Shown: positions 45,631 to 56,150 of the stretch, in pieces | Numbering within the stretch: position 1 is the first letter of the stretch | How the letters are laid out: the number at the start of each line of letters is the position of its first letter | Origin: Pandoraea sp. PE-S2T-3 | GTDB taxonomy: Bacteria; Pseudomonadota; Gammaproteobacteria; Burkholderiales; Burkholderiaceae | Direction: 5' to 3' | DNA length: 64,000 nucleotides | Assembly (NCBI RefSeq): GCF_002179965.1 | Contig: NZ_NGUQ01000014.1 | Location: forward strand, 372,001 to 436,000 | Made by a program: the position numbers and the translations under genes | Notes under the pieces: model-generated | Told to the model about the DNA's origin: nothing | Databases searched by the model: none | Seen by the model: only the letters and a program-made list of their open reading frames with translations

Positions 45631-48600
45631 ATGAAACGCATGTTGTTCAACGCCACGCAGCAGGAAGAACTGCGCGTGGCCATTGTCGATGGGCAAAAAC
45701 TCATCGACATCGATATCGAGACGGCCGGACGCGAACAGCGTAAAGGCAACATCTACAAGGGTGTCATCACCCGTATCGAACCCTCCCTCGAAGCCTGCTT
45801 CGTCAATTACGGCGAAGGCCGCCACGGCTTCCTGCCGTTCAAGGAAGTCGCTCGCGCGTACTTCCGCGACGGCGCCGATGTGCGCAATGCGCGCATTCAG
45901 GATGCCCTGTCCGAAGGTCAGGAACTCATCGTTCAGGTGGAAAAGGAAGAGCGCGGTAACAAGGGCGCAGCCCTGACCACGTTCATCTCGCTGGCCGGCC
46001 GTTACCTCGTGCTGATGCCGAACAACCCCCGTGGCGGTGGCGTGTCGCGCCGCATCGAGGGTGAAGATCGTCAGGAACTGCGCGAGACGATGGGGCAGCT
46101 CGAACTGCCCGAAGGCATGAGCATCATCGCCCGCACGGCCGGTATCGGCCGCTCGGCCGAAGAGCTCCAGTGGGACCTGAACTACCTGCTGCAACTGTGG
46201 CACGCCGTCGAAGGCGCCGCCAACACCATCGAACTGCCGCGCGACTCGGCGCTGATCTATCTCGAATCGAGCCTGGTCATCCGCGCCATCCGTGACTATT
46301 TCCAACCGGATATCGGTGAAATTCTCATCGATACGGAAGAAATTTCCGAACAGGCCCGCAACTTCATGCAGGTGGTCATGCCCGACCATCTCAATCGCGT
46401 GAAGCAGTACCGCGACGACGTGCCCCTGTTCTCGCGTTTCCAGATCGAACACCAGATCGAAACGGCTTACTCGCGTCAGGTGCCGCTGCCCTCGGGTGGC
46501 GCCATCGTGATCGACCACACCGAAGCACTGGTGTCGATCGACGTGAACTCGGCACGCGCCACGAAGGGTGCGGACATCGAAGAAACCGCCCTGCGCACCA
46601 ACCTGGAAGCTGCCGACGAAGTCGCGCGCCAGTTGCGTCTGCGTGACCTCGGCGGCCTGATCGTGATCGACTTCATCGACATGGAGTCGGCCAAGAGCCA
46701 GCGTGAAGTCGAACAACGTGTGAAGGATGCGCTCAAGCACGACCGTGCCCGCGTCCAGATGGGCAAGATCTCGCGTTTCGGCCTGATGGAACTCTCGCGT
46801 CAGCGCCTGCGTCCGTCGCTCTCGGAAGGCACGCACGTGACCTGCCCGCGTTGCAACGGCACCGGCCACATCCGCGACGCCGAATCGTCGGCACTGCAAG
46901 TCCTGCGCATCATCCAGGAAGAAGCGATGAAGGAGCACACGGCAGCGATTCACTGCCAGGTGCCGGTCGAAGTCGCCGCCTTCCTGCTCAATGAAAAGCG
47001 TCAGGAAATCAACAAGATCGAAGCGCGCTTCAAGGTTGGCGTGCTGCTGATCCCGAACAAGCACCTCGAGACGCCGCATTACAAGCTGGAGCGCCTGCGC
47101 TTCGACGACCCGCGTCTGGACGCGCCCAAGGCCAGCTACGCGCTCGCCGAGGAAGCCGCCCGCGCATCGGAAGACGATCCGGCCGGTTACAGCAAGAAGA
47201 AGGAAGACGTGCGTCCGCGTCAGGAAGCCGCCGTCAAGGGCATCACGCCCGAGCAGCCGGCCCCGGCAGCGCAGCCGCGCCCGGAACCGGTCGCCGCAAC
47301 GCCTGCCCCGGCAGCCCCGGTGCGCAGCGGTGGTTTCATCGGTTTCGTGAAGCGCTTGCTGGGCCTTGAGCCTGCCGCACCGGCACCGGTGAAGGACGAA
47401 GCCCCGGCCAAGCCGGCAGCACGTCCGCCGCGCGAGCGTCATGATCGTCCGCATCAGCAAAACCGTAATCGCCGCGGCAACGCCCGTGACGAGAACAAGA
47501 CCGGCAAGGACAACGCGGGCCAACCGGCACGCGAAGGCCGTGCAGCGCGTCCGGAACGTGCCGAGCGCACGGACCGTAACGAGCAACGTGCCGATCGTAA
47601 TGACCGCAACGAGCGCAATGATCGCAACGAACGCGGCGACCGTACGGAGCGCAATGAGCGCACCGAACGTAATGACCGCAATGAGCGTGGCGATCGTAAC
47701 GAGCGTCAAGAAGGCCGCGACAAGCGCGAGCGCGACGATGCACAACGTCAACCGGCGCAGGAAGTGCGCGCTGAAGACGGTCGCGAACCGCGTGAAGGCC
47801 GCGAACGTGGCAACCGCCGCGATCGCAACCGCCGTCAGACCGAAGGTGCCGAGGGTCAACAAGCAGCGGCTCCGCAACGCGCGGCGCAAGTGGCTGCCCC
47901 GCTGAGCGCTGGTGAAGACGCCGAGTACGATCAGCACGACCGTTTGGCAGCACAAGGTGCGCAAGCCGAAGGCGCCCAAGGCGTGGCCGGTGACGAGAGC
48001 GAACAGGCGAACGAAGAGCGTCGCCGCAGCCGTCGTCGTGGTCGTCGTGGTGGCCGTCGTGAACGCGAAGCCGGTGAGCAGCAACTGCATGCTGACGGCG
48101 AGCAAGGCGAAGGTTCGGAAAACGTGGGCAATGCTGGTGATGCAGGTCATGCAGGCAGCGCAGCATCGGAATACGCTGCGACGCCGGCAGTGACGGAAGA
48201 GCGCGCCGAGCATGTGGCACCGCAAGCCGTTGCACCGGCAGTCGTAGCCGCCGCCACGGTTGCTGCCGCACAGGTTCACGCCGAACCTGCGCAGGCACCC
48301 GCTCAGACGTTCCAACCGGTTGAAACCAAACCCGCCGTCGCAACGCCGACGCTGGAGCAGGTGCAAACCCAAGCGGCCCCGGTCGCCCCCGCAGCGCCGG
48401 CAGTGGCCGTCGCAACGGTGAGCGAAGCCGCCCCGGTGGCAACGCCGGAAGTGCCGGTGCAAGTCGTGGCGCAACCGGTCACGCCGGTCGCTCCGGCCGC
48501 CCCCGTCGTGCCCGTGAACGTTGCGCCGCTGCCCGCCGTGGAAGCTGCCGCACCGATCGTGCCGCCGGTCAGCACGCCGCTGCCGGCAGCAACGCCGGCC

Positions 48601-49053
48601 CCGGCACAACCGACGGTACCGGCCGAAGCACTGACCGAAATCGCCGCAACGGCCGCCAGCGCCAGCGCGCCGGTGGAACCGGTGCCGGTGCAAGTGGCCC
48701 CGGTGGAAACTGCCAAGCCGGTAGAAGTCACCACGCAAGCGCCCGCCTACGTGGCACCGACCGCCCCGGCACAGCCGGAAGCGGCCGCTGCGGTCACGGA
48801 AGTCGTGACGCAGAAGCCTGTGTCGGTCAGCGCGACGCCGGTTGTGGAGCAAGGTGCGTTGGAAAGCACGCTCCAGAGCGTGGGTCTGGTGTGGGTCCAC
48901 ACCGACGCCGACAAGCATCGCGCAGCCAAGGAAGCCGCGGCGCAAGCCGCACCGGCACCGCGCGTGCAACGTCAGCGTCGTACGGCAGCACCGGTCAACA
49001 CCGGCCCGATGGAGCAAGTGGAAACGCAGACTTCGTCGGATCACGGTGCCTGA
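45631..49053 (+). CDS. rne: ribonuclease E
   Basis: 1140 residues. The catalytic half has the S1 domain (about 35-120), magnesium-binding Asp residues in VSIDVNS and IVIDFIDM, and the zinc-link C405-PR-C408. It is the endonuclease of the degradosome and of rRNA/tRNA processing. From about 510 the C-terminal half is disordered: an Arg-rich tract of repeated R-N/D-R-N-E units (about 649-703), then Pro/Ala/Val-rich sequence. ATG 45631 ([14 protein letters not shown]) has GGGAG upstream; the frame opens five codons earlier. Confidence 0.96.
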   Translation: MKRMLFNATQQEELRVAIVDGQKLIDIDIETAGREQRKGNIYKGVITRIEPSLEACFVNYGEGRHGFLPFKEVARAYFRDGADVRNARIQDALSEGQELIVQVEKEERGNKGAALTTFISLAGRYLVLMPNNPRGGGVSRRIEGEDRQELRETMGQLELPEGMSIIARTAGIGRSAEELQWDLNYLLQLWHAVEGAANTIELPRDSALIYLESSLVIRAIRDYFQPDIGEILIDTEEISEQARNFMQVVMPDHLNRVKQYRDDVPLFSRFQIEHQIETAYSRQVPLPSGGAIVIDHTEALVSIDVNSARATKGADIEETALRTNLEAADEVARQLRLRDLGGLIVIDFIDMESAKSQREVEQRVKDALKHDRARVQMGKISRFGLMELSRQRLRPSLSEGTHVTCPRCNGTGHIRDAESSALQVLRIIQEEAMKEHTAAIHCQVPVEVAAFLLNEKRQEINKIEARFKVGVLLIPNKHLETPHYKLERLRFDDPRLDAPKASYALAEEAARASEDDPAGYSKKKEDVRPRQEAAVKGITPEQPAPAAQPRPEPVAATPAPAAPVRSGGFIGFVKRLLGLEPAAPAPVKDEAPAKPAARPPRERHDRPHQQNRNRRGNARDENKTGKDNAGQPAREGRAARPERAERTDRNEQRADRNDRNERNDRNERGDRTERNERTERNDRNERGDRNERQEGRDKRERDDAQRQPAQEVRAEDGREPREGRERGNRRDRNRRQTEGAEGQQAAAPQRAAQVAAPLSAGEDAEYDQHDRLAAQGAQAEGAQGVAGDESEQANEERRRSRRRGRRGGRREREAGEQQLHADGEQGEGSENVGNAGDAGHAGSAASEYAATPAVTEERAEHVAPQAVAPAVVAAATVAAAQVHAEPAQAPAQTFQPVETKPAVATPTLEQVQTQAAPVAPAAPAVAVATVSEAAPVATPEVPVQVVAQPVTPVAPAAPVVPVNVAPLPAVEAAAPIVPPVSTPLPAATPAPAQPTVPAEALTEIAATAASASAPVEPVPVQVAPVETAKPVEVTTQAPAYVAPTAPAQPEAAAAVTEVVTQKPVSVSATPVVEQGALESTLQSVGLVWVHTDADKHRAAKEAAAQAAPAPRVQRQRRTAAPVNTGPMEQVETQTSSDHGA

Positions 49054-49419
49054 GATCGCATGACGTTGTCCTGAAGAGGGCGATACTGCATCGGGTAACG
49101 GAAGCAATATCGGCCAACGTCAGGCAACTGCCGTGACGCCAAAAAAGGGGGCTTCGGCCCCCTTTTCCATTGGTGACGCCCATAAACGCAAAGACATAGC
49201 GTGGCAGCGACTCACGCGAATATCGGGACATCCTCGTGTTGTCCCGACTTGTGCGTGCGACGCACTGCCCGTATCGTGATGCCTGACACTGGCTTGATGT
49301 CCCGCATCGAACTGGTTGCTGCCCGAATGCCGGCGCGACGGTAATTCCGTCCAAAAATCCCGGTTTCGGCGGCGAACATGCCAATTCGCTAGAATGGAGA
49401 CGCAAGCCAAGGCCCCACC
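49054..49419. other. rne-moaA intergenic region
   Basis: 366 bases. It contains the rne terminator and, near 49390, a TAGAAT that could be the moaA -10. No coding potential that I trust. Confidence 0.5.
49141..49167 (+). terminator. terminator of rne
   Basis: AAAAAAGGGGGC-TTCG-GCCCCCTTTT, a perfect stem with UUCG-type loop and T-run, about 90 bases after the rne stop. Confidence 0.88.
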
Positions 49420-50547
49420 ATGACCGAAACGATTATCCGACTCACCGATCTGCGCACCGACGCGCGATATGCGACGCATACGCCGCAGATCCCCGCACAA
49501 GTGCGCGCAGCCACCGGCCATCTTCAGGATGCGCTGGCCAGGCCGCTGCACGATCTGCGGATTTCGGTGACCGATCGTTGCAACTTCCGCTGTGTGTATT
49601 GCATGCCGAAGGACGTGTTCGACAAGGACTACACCTTCCTGCCGCAATCCTCCCTGCTTTCCTTTGAAGAAATCGAGCGTGCTGCGCGCCTGTTCGTCGA
49701 ACATGGCGTGGAAAAGCTGCGTCTGACGGGCGGCGAGCCGCTGCTGCGCAAGCATCTGGAGCGTCTCATCGAGATGCTCGCCCGCCTGCGCACGCCCTCG
49801 GGCAAGCCGCTCGACATCACGCTCACGACCAACGGCTCGTTGCTCAAGCGCCGGGCCCAGTCGCTCAAGGATGCGGGGCTGACGCGTGTGACGGTCAGTC
49901 TGGACAGCCTTGACGACACGATCTTCCGCCAGATGAACGACGTCGACTTCCCGGTCGTCAATGTGCTCGAAGGCATTGCCGAAGCGCAGCACGTCGGTTT
50001 GGGGCCGGTGAAGGTCAACATGGTCGTCAAACGCGGCACTAACGACGGCGATATCGTGCCGATGGCGCGCCATTTCCACGGCAGCGGCGTCGTACTGCGC
50101 TTTATCGAATACATGGACGTGGGCACCTCGAACGGCTGGCGCATGGATGAAGTGCTGCCGTCGGCCGAAGTGATTGCCCGCCTGAACGAAGCCTTACCGG
50201 TCGAACCGCTCGAAGCGAACTATCCCGGCGAAACCGCCCAACGTTGGCAATATCGCGATGGTGGCGGCGAAGTCGGCGTCATTTCGTCAGTGACGCGTGC
50301 GTTTTGCGGCACTTGTTCGCGTGCGCGACTGTCTACGGAAGGCAAGTTGTACCTGTGCCTGTTCGCGAGTTCGGGTTACGACCTGCGCACGCTGTTGCGC
50401 AACGGCGCGAGCGACGCGCAGATTTCGACCGCCATCGGCGATATCTGGCACGATCGTACCGACCGCTACTCGGCCTTGCGCACGGCCGCGACGGGCTTGC
50501 CCGAAGATGCGCCGCCGAAAGTGGAAATGTCCTATATCGGCGGATGA
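49420..50547 (+). CDS. moaA: GTP 3',8-cyclase MoaA
   Basis: A 375-residue radical SAM enzyme starting molybdenum cofactor synthesis with MoaC. N-terminal cluster C54-x3-C58-x2-C61 (CNFRCVYC), LTGGEPLLR, a second C-terminal cluster ([19 protein letters not shown]) and the terminal GG. Near mobA and moeA, all on the plus strand. Confidence 0.97.
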   Translation: MTETIIRLTDLRTDARYATHTPQIPAQVRAATGHLQDALARPLHDLRISVTDRCNFRCVYCMPKDVFDKDYTFLPQSSLLSFEEIERAARLFVEHGVEKLRLTGGEPLLRKHLERLIEMLARLRTPSGKPLDITLTTNGSLLKRRAQSLKDAGLTRVTVSLDSLDDTIFRQMNDVDFPVVNVLEGIAEAQHVGLGPVKVNMVVKRGTNDGDIVPMARHFHGSGVVLRFIEYMDVGTSNGWRMDEVLPSAEVIARLNEALPVEPLEANYPGETAQRWQYRDGGGEVGVISSVTRAFCGTCSRARLSTEGKLYLCLFASSGYDLRTLLRNGASDAQISTAIGDIWHDRTDRYSALRTAATGLPEDAPPKVEMSYIGG

Positions 50548-50665
50548 TCACCGGCAGCGGGTGTGGTGCCCCCGATGCGCAACATGCGTCGAATGCCCCC
50601 GGCACCACGAGATACCCCGAGACACCTCGCCACGCTGCCCGAATCCGAATTCCTGAACTCAACTC

Positions 50666-51583
50666 ATGATTGCTGCTGCCCCGGACGCTAGTTGCGCCCG
50701 AGACTCTTTCGCTTTGCCTGAACGTGTGGGCGCAACGTCGCGCCGTACGACGACACCCCCGGCGACACGCCCACGCCGCCTTCGCCTGCGCGCGGTGGCC
50801 ATCGGACTCGCCACGCTGGCGATGCTTTGCGTGGCATGGATGCCATCGTTGGCCCATGCCGATTGCGACCCGTCGGAGCGCGAGATCGCGAACCATCTCA
50901 TCACCTATAGCGGTCAACTCGGCGAGCGCAATCCACTGCGGCTTGTGCTGCGTACGTCCTCGGGCGGCAAGCTCGAAGGCCGTTACGCGAACGCCTCGTC
51001 GCAGAGCGACACCGTGCTTACCGGCAAGCTCGAGAACAAGTCGCGCCTGCACCTGACGGAATTCGACGCGGGCGGCATGCCGCGTGCCACGTTCGAGGGC
51101 GAATTCGCCTCGCACGACGACATCAACCGCCAGCGCGGTGGCGCCTCGGGCAGCTGCGAAGTGATCTCCGGCCAATGGAAAGACCTGCGCAACGGGCGTA
51201 CGGTGCCTTTCGAGCTGGCGATGTCGAACATTCAGACCGGCAAGATCGATCACCTGTACGGCGCGGCCGGTGCCAACGACGACGAGACGATCAATCGCGC
51301 GGCGGGCATGTTCCGCAAGGGCGTGCTCGACGATCGACGCGATGTCGTTGCTCAATCGATTCGCTATCCCGTGCGCGTGTCGCTGCGCGGCAAGACGCTG
51401 ATTCTGCGTAATCCGAAGTCGCTGCTGGCGCGTTACAACGAAATCTTCACCGACAGCTACGTGCGCGCCATCGGCGCCGCCGTGCCGCGCCTGATGTTTG
51501 CGCGCGACCAAGGTGTGATGCTCGGCGACGGCGCCGTCTGGTTTGACGCCACCGGACGCGTCATCGCACTCAACCGTTCATAA
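50666..51583 (+). CDS. exported hypothetical protein
   Basis: 305 residues. A long basic N-region precedes a hydrophobic segment (43-59) and a likely cleavage at HA/DC (about 66), so it is probably periplasmic; a shorter start nearer the hydrophobic core is possible. The body has no recognised motif. It lies between moaA and mobA, 10 bases before mobA, so it is probably co-transcribed with Mo-cofactor genes, though that does not prove a role. Confidence 0.75.
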   Translation: MIAAAPDASCARDSFALPERVGATSRRTTTPPATRPRRLRLRAVAIGLATLAMLCVAWMPSLAHADCDPSEREIANHLITYSGQLGERNPLRLVLRTSSGGKLEGRYANASSQSDTVLTGKLENKSRLHLTEFDAGGMPRATFEGEFASHDDINRQRGGASGSCEVISGQWKDLRNGRTVPFELAMSNIQTGKIDHLYGAAGANDDETINRAAGMFRKGVLDDRRDVVAQSIRYPVRVSLRGKTLILRNPKSLLARYNEIFTDSYVRAIGAAVPRLMFARDQGVMLGDGAVWFDATGRVIALNRS

Positions 51584-51593
51584 CGGAAATCTC

Positions 51594-52325
51594 ATGCCTA
51601 ACCCGCCCATTGCCCGCGACGCCATTACCGGCCTGATTCTCGCGGGCGGGCGTGGGCAGCGCATGGGCGGACGAGATAAAGGGTTGCAGCTTTTCGACGG
51701 ACAGCCGTTGGCAGCGCATGTGCTTGCGCGATTGCAGCCGCAAGTCGGCACGCTGCTGATCAGTGCCAATCGGAATCACGCGGCGTATGCAGCGCTGGGG
51801 GCCGACGTCGTCTCCGACGAGACGCAGGATTTCGCGGGGCCGCTGGCCGGCATGCTCGCCGGGCTGCGCGCCGCCAAAACTGAGTACGTGCTGACAGCGC
51901 CGTGCGATTCACCGCTGTTGCCGGACGATCTGGCGGCACGCCTTGCCGCAGCGCTTGTTGCTCCCGGTGCTCCCGACATCCCCGCCTCTGCCGATCCGGC
52001 CGTCGATTCGCCATCCGCAGAGGACATTCCGCCCCAAGCGGCGCCATCGCAAACCTCGTCAGCACCCGTATCCTCACCGCTTGCCCTTGCCGCCTACGCC
52101 GTCACCTCGGAAGGTCCGCATCCGGTTTTCGCGTTATTGCATCGTTCGCTGGCCGACGATCTGGCCGCGACACTGGCCGCGGGCGAGCATCGCGTGAGAG
52201 CGTGGCTGGCACGCCACAAGGCCGTACAAGTTCACTTCGGTGATGAGCGTCCGTTTTACAATGTGAACACGCTTGATGAGCTCCATACCGATACGCCGCG
52301 CGCCCCCCGGGATTCCGGGCACTGA
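51594..52325 (+). CDS. mobA: molybdenum cofactor guanylyltransferase
   Basis: 243 residues. LILAGGRGQRMGGRDKGLQL is the GTP-binding signature; TAPCDSPLLPDDL follows. It adds GMP to molybdopterin to form bis-MGD cofactor. A Pro/Ser/Ala-rich insert (about 121-163) interrupts the fold and makes it longer than the roughly 195-residue E. coli enzyme. ATG 51594 is the family start. Confidence 0.94.
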   Translation: MPNPPIARDAITGLILAGGRGQRMGGRDKGLQLFDGQPLAAHVLARLQPQVGTLLISANRNHAAYAALGADVVSDETQDFAGPLAGMLAGLRAAKTEYVLTAPCDSPLLPDDLAARLAAALVAPGAPDIPASADPAVDSPSAEDIPPQAAPSQTSSAPVSSPLALAAYAVTSEGPHPVFALLHRSLADDLAATLAAGEHRVRAWLARHKAVQVHFGDERPFYNVNTLDELHTDTPRAPRDSGH

Positions 52326-52366
52326 CTGACGGGCACAGATGCGGCCCGACCCGCCGCCATCGCCCG

Positions 52367-53674
52367 ATGTCCGATGACGACGCCATACCGATGACAACAC
52401 TGAACGAAGCCCTGGCCGGCTTGCCGGCGTACGACCCTGACGACATGACAGTCGAGTTGGCGCGCACGATCATTGCGCGTACCGCCCAGCCCGTCGCCGC
52501 TATCGAACAAATTGCCGTACGCAGCGCACTGGGTCGCGTGCTCGGCCGCGATGTCATCTCCCCGCTCGACGTTCCCGCTTTCGAAAATGCCGCGATGGAT
52601 GGCTACGCCTTCTCCGGCACCGCGCTGGCCGCGGGCGGCAAGGTGCGTTTGCGCGTGGCAGGCCGATCGTTTGCCGGACGCCCGTTCGACGGCGTCGCAG
52701 GCCCGGGCGAATGCGTGCGCATCATGACGGGTGCGCTGCTGCCCGCCGGTTGCGACACCGTCATTCCTCAAGAACTGGTGCAACGCGAAGGCGACACGGA
52801 AATCGTGACTTTCGCGGCCGACGCCGTCACGCCGGGCCGCCATGTCCGCCATATCGGGGAAGATCTTGCGACCGGTCAACCGGCATTGCTCGCGGGCAAG
52901 CGCCTGCGCCCTGCCGCGCTCGGTTTGCTCGCCTCGCTCGGCATCGCCGAAGTACCGGTACGTCGACGCATTCGTGTCGCGTTCTTCTCGACCGGCGACG
53001 AACTGCGCTCGGTCGGCGAACCGCTCGTGCCGGGCAATCTCTACGACAGCAATCGCTACACGCTGTACGGCATGCTCCAGCGCCTCGGTATCGAGATTCT
53101 CGATCTGGGCGTGGTGCGGGACGATCCGCAAGCCATTGAAGACACGTTGCGCACCGCTTGCCGTGACGCCGACGCGGTGATCACCTCGGGCGGCGTGTCC
53201 GTCGGTGAGGCCGACTACACGCGCGAAATGATGACGCGTCTGGGCAATGTCGTTTTCTGGAAGATGGCCATGCGCCCGGGCCGTCCGTTTGCGTTTGGCG
53301 AACTGGAAAGCGACGGTCATCGCGCCCTGCTTTTCGGGCTGCCGGGCAACCCCGCAGCCGTGATGGCGTCGTTCTACCACCTGGTGCGCGACGGACTCTT
53401 CAGCCTGATGGGTGCCGAGCCGCAAGCCACGCCGCGCCTGCCCGTGCCGACGACAAGCGCCATTGCCAAGCGCCCGGGCCGCACCGAATTCCTGCGCGGC
53501 ATTCTGGCCGCCGATGCGCAAGGCCGCTGGCAGGTCACGGTGGCCGACGCGCAAAGCGCCGGCATCCTGCGCACGATGAGCGAAGCCAACTGCTTCGTCA
53601 CGTTAGACACGTCACGCGGCAATGTCGCAGCGGGCGAACTGGTCGACGTGATCGTGTTCGACGGACTGGTCTAG
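52367..53674 (+). CDS. moeA: molybdopterin molybdenumtransferase
   Basis: 435 residues (427 if ATG 52391 is used). ENAAMDGYAFSG, FFSTGDELRSVGEPL and TSGGVSVGEADY are MoeA signatures. It inserts molybdate into adenylated molybdopterin. 41 bases after mobA. Confidence 0.96.
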   Translation: MSDDDAIPMTTLNEALAGLPAYDPDDMTVELARTIIARTAQPVAAIEQIAVRSALGRVLGRDVISPLDVPAFENAAMDGYAFSGTALAAGGKVRLRVAGRSFAGRPFDGVAGPGECVRIMTGALLPAGCDTVIPQELVQREGDTEIVTFAADAVTPGRHVRHIGEDLATGQPALLAGKRLRPAALGLLASLGIAEVPVRRRIRVAFFSTGDELRSVGEPLVPGNLYDSNRYTLYGMLQRLGIEILDLGVVRDDPQAIEDTLRTACRDADAVITSGGVSVGEADYTREMMTRLGNVVFWKMAMRPGRPFAFGELESDGHRALLFGLPGNPAAVMASFYHLVRDGLFSLMGAEPQATPRLPVPTTSAIAKRPGRTEFLRGILAADAQGRWQVTVADAQSAGILRTMSEANCFVTLDTSRGNVAAGELVDVIVFDGLV

Positions 53675-53720
53675 GGTCCGGGTCGACGCGAGTTTCGAAA
53701 GACAACACACCGAAATACCC

Positions 53721-53747
53721 GCAGGCTGCACATCGACAGCCTGCTTT
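53721..53747 (+). terminator. possible terminator after moeA
   Basis: GCAGGCTG-N8-CAGCCTGC followed by only three T residues; 46 bases after the moeA stop. Confidence 0.5.
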
Positions 53748-53777
53748 ACACAACAAACCTGCAAACACACACGCGCA

Positions 53778-54065
53778 ATGACAATCCGCAAACAGATCAC
53801 TTACATCAGTCCCGGTCAGACGGCCAAAGCGCTGGTACTGGTCTACCTCACCTTCAGTATTCCGCTGGTGCTGCTCGCGTTTCTGGCGGCATTCCTGCGC
53901 TACGGCGATCTGCCGGGCCTCGCGTTCATTTCCGCCTTGGTCCTGAACGCCATCCTCGGCTTCGTGCTGCTCTGGATCGCCTGCCATGCTTACAACTGGG
54001 TGGCCGAGCGTTTCGGCGGCATTGAGATCGCGCTCGGCGACGTGCCCGACGAAGAAGACGAGTGA
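53778..54065 (+). CDS. small two-helix membrane protein
   Basis: 95 residues. Helices at about 17-40 and 49-68, and an acidic C-terminus (DVPDEEDE). No ribosome site stands out, and no family recognised. It lies between moeA and the GNAT gene on the same strand. Confidence 0.7.
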   Translation: MTIRKQITYISPGQTAKALVLVYLTFSIPLVLLAFLAAFLRYGDLPGLAFISALVLNAILGFVLLWIACHAYNWVAERFGGIEIALGDVPDEEDE

Positions 54066-54117
54066 CGTCCTGCGCACGCCGAAATCCCCGAACATTCCGA
54101 CTGACGAGATTCCCACC

Positions 54118-54603
54118 ATGTCCTTGAACCTGCGTGCGGCCACCCCGAACGACGTCGATGCCATTCACGGCTTGATGCGGGAATTGGCCGTCTTCGAGAA
54201 ACTGCTCGATATTTTCGAAGCGACACCGGCCAGCGTGCATGACGCCTTGTTCGGCGCCACGCCGGCGGCGGAATGTCTGATGGCGGAATGGGATGGCAAG
54301 CCGGTTGGCTATGCGCTGTTCTTCCACAACTTCTCGACGTTTCTCGGACGCCGTGGTCTGTATCTGGAAGATGTCTACGTGCAGCCGACGATGCGCGGCA
54401 AGGGTGTCGGACAAGCCTTGCTTCGACGCCTGGCCCGCATCGCGGTGCAGCGCGGCTGTGGACGCTTCGAATGGACGGTGCTCGACTGGAACCAGCCGGC
54501 GATTGATTTCTATACCGCGCAGGGCGCGACGGTACTGCCGGAATGGCGTGTCGTTCGCATGGCGGGTGACTCGCTCACGCAGTTTGCCGAAGGCGACGCC
54601 TGA
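54118..54603 (+). CDS. GNAT-family N-acetyltransferase
   Basis: 161 residues. Acetyl-CoA-binding motif A VYVQPTMRGKGVGQALLRRL (20 residues around 90-110) and motif B WNQPAIDFYTAQGA. It resembles diamine or small-molecule acetyltransferases; substrate unknown. ATG 54118 fits the family start; the frame extends upstream. Confidence 0.9.
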   Translation: MSLNLRAATPNDVDAIHGLMRELAVFEKLLDIFEATPASVHDALFGATPAAECLMAEWDGKPVGYALFFHNFSTFLGRRGLYLEDVYVQPTMRGKGVGQALLRRLARIAVQRGCGRFEWTVLDWNQPAIDFYTAQGATVLPEWRVVRMAGDSLTQFAEGDA

Positions 54604-54633
54604 CGCGCCTCCGGCCCGGGGCTTTCGAACCTA

Positions 54634-54670
54634 TGGGCTTGATGTGGGCTGATGTGAGCTGATGGGCTTA
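54634..54670. repeat. short imperfect direct repeats
   Basis: Three degenerate copies of TGGGCTGATG between the convergent GNAT and rmuC genes. Too small to classify. Confidence 0.4.
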
Positions 54671-54682
54671 CGGCCCAGAAGC

Positions 54683-56134
54683 TCACTCCTCGTCAGCCCC
54701 GATCTCCACACCCAGCAACTGCGTCGCCTCTTCACCCGGTAACGCTTCGACGGTCTTGAGCTTGCGCGCCATCTGACGCGTACGCACTTCCGCCTGATCG
54801 ATCGAACGCGTCACCGTCTCCAGCTGTGACTTGGTTCTGGCCAGCACATCACCGAACTTGGTGAATTCGGTCTTCACCGCGCCCAATACCTGCCAGACCT
54901 CGCTCGAACGTCGCTCGATGGCGAGCGTGCGGAAACCCATCTGCAAGCTATTGAGCAACGCCGTCAGCGTGGTCGGTCCCGCGACCGTTACGCGATACTC
55001 GCGCTGGAGCAGGTCCGACAGCCCCGGACGGCGCAAGACTTCTGCGTAGAGTCCTTCGGTCGGCAGGAACAGCAACGCGAAGTCCGTCGTGTGCGGCGGC
55101 GCCAGATACTTCTCGGCAATGGTCTTGGCCTCCAGACGAATGCGCGTCTCAAGGGCCTTGGACGCTTCTTCCACCGCGACCGGATCTGCCCGTTCCTGTG
55201 CGTCGAGCAGACGCTCGTAGTCCTCGCGCGGAAACTTGGCATCGATCGGCAGGTACACCGGCGTGCCGCTGTCGCCGTTTTGGCCCGGCAGCGCGATGGC
55301 GAATTCCACGCGCTCGCTGCTGCCCGGTTTCGTGGCCACGTTTTTGGCAAACTGATCCGCCGTCAGCAACTGTTCAAGCAGCGCCTGCAACTGCACTTCG
55401 CCCCAGATACCGCGCGTCTTCACGTTCGTCAGCACGCGCTTGAGATCGCCCACACCGGCCGCGAGCGTCTGCATCTCGCCGAGTCCGCGGTGCACCTGTT
55501 CCAGTCGATCCGACACCAGCTTGAACGACTCGCCAAGCCGCTGCTCCAGCGTCGCGTGCAGCTTCTCGTCCACCGTGCGGCGCATCTCTTCGAGCTTCGT
55601 CGAATTGTTGACCTCGATGTCCTTGAGCTTTTGTTCGAGCGTCGCGCGCACTTCACCAAGACGCCGCTCGTTACCCTCGGCAAGTTGCGTCAGTTGCTGA
55701 TGCTGTGCCTCGCCAAAGCGACGCAGCGCCGAGGTCTGTTCTTCGCGCATCTGCTGGCCATTGAGCACAAGGCTCTGGCGCACCGCGTCGAGTTGGGCTG
55801 CGTTCGATTCGGTCAACTTCGCCAACTGCTGCGCAAAGCCATCGATCTGATTGTTCTGCACCGTCGCCACGCTCGTCATCTGCGCGGCAAGCGTCTGCTG
55901 AAACTGCGCCATCTGCGCGCTCTGCTCGCCTCGCCCGGCACGTGCCGTCTCCGCAAACTCCTGACGCAGGCCGCGCTCACTACGTTCGGCCGCGCGCAGA
56001 ATGTCATCACGCGCGTTCGTGAGCGAATCGACGAGCGTCGCGCGCAGGCCGGCATCGCCATTGCGTTGCCACACCTTCACGGCGATCACGATCATCACCA
56101 GCAGATTTAGCGCTGCCAGCGCTACCAACACCAT
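54683..56134 (-). CDS. rmuC: DNA recombination protein RmuC
   Basis: 483 residues. N-terminal membrane anchor (1-20), a long coiled coil (about 40-220), then the nuclease-like RmuC domain with GVGDLKRVLTNVKTRGIWGE and YLPIDAKFPREDYERLL. In E. coli it limits inversions at short inverted repeats. A nearby GTG three codons upstream is an alternative start. Confidence 0.94.
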   Translation of the reverse strand: MVLVALAALNLLVMIVIAVKVWQRNGDAGLRATLVDSLTNARDDILRAAERSERGLRQEFAETARAGRGEQSAQMAQFQQTLAAQMTSVATVQNNQIDGFAQQLAKLTESNAAQLDAVRQSLVLNGQQMREEQTSALRRFGEAQHQQLTQLAEGNERRLGEVRATLEQKLKDIEVNNSTKLEEMRRTVDEKLHATLEQRLGESFKLVSDRLEQVHRGLGEMQTLAAGVGDLKRVLTNVKTRGIWGEVQLQALLEQLLTADQFAKNVATKPGSSERVEFAIALPGQNGDSGTPVYLPIDAKFPREDYERLLDAQERADPVAVEEASKALETRIRLEAKTIAEKYLAPPHTTDFALLFLPTEGLYAEVLRRPGLSDLLQREYRVTVAGPTTLTALLNSLQMGFRTLAIERRSSEVWQVLGAVKTEFTKFGDVLARTKSQLETVTRSIDQAEVRTRQMARKLKTVEALPGEEATQLLGVEIGADEE

Positions 56135-56150
56135 CTCCACACTTACCTCC

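Noticed and set aside
45262-49107. 1281-codon open frame antisense to rne
   Set aside because: It mirrors the GC-rich codon pattern of rne, is Arg/Gly/His-rich without domains, and rne itself is certain.
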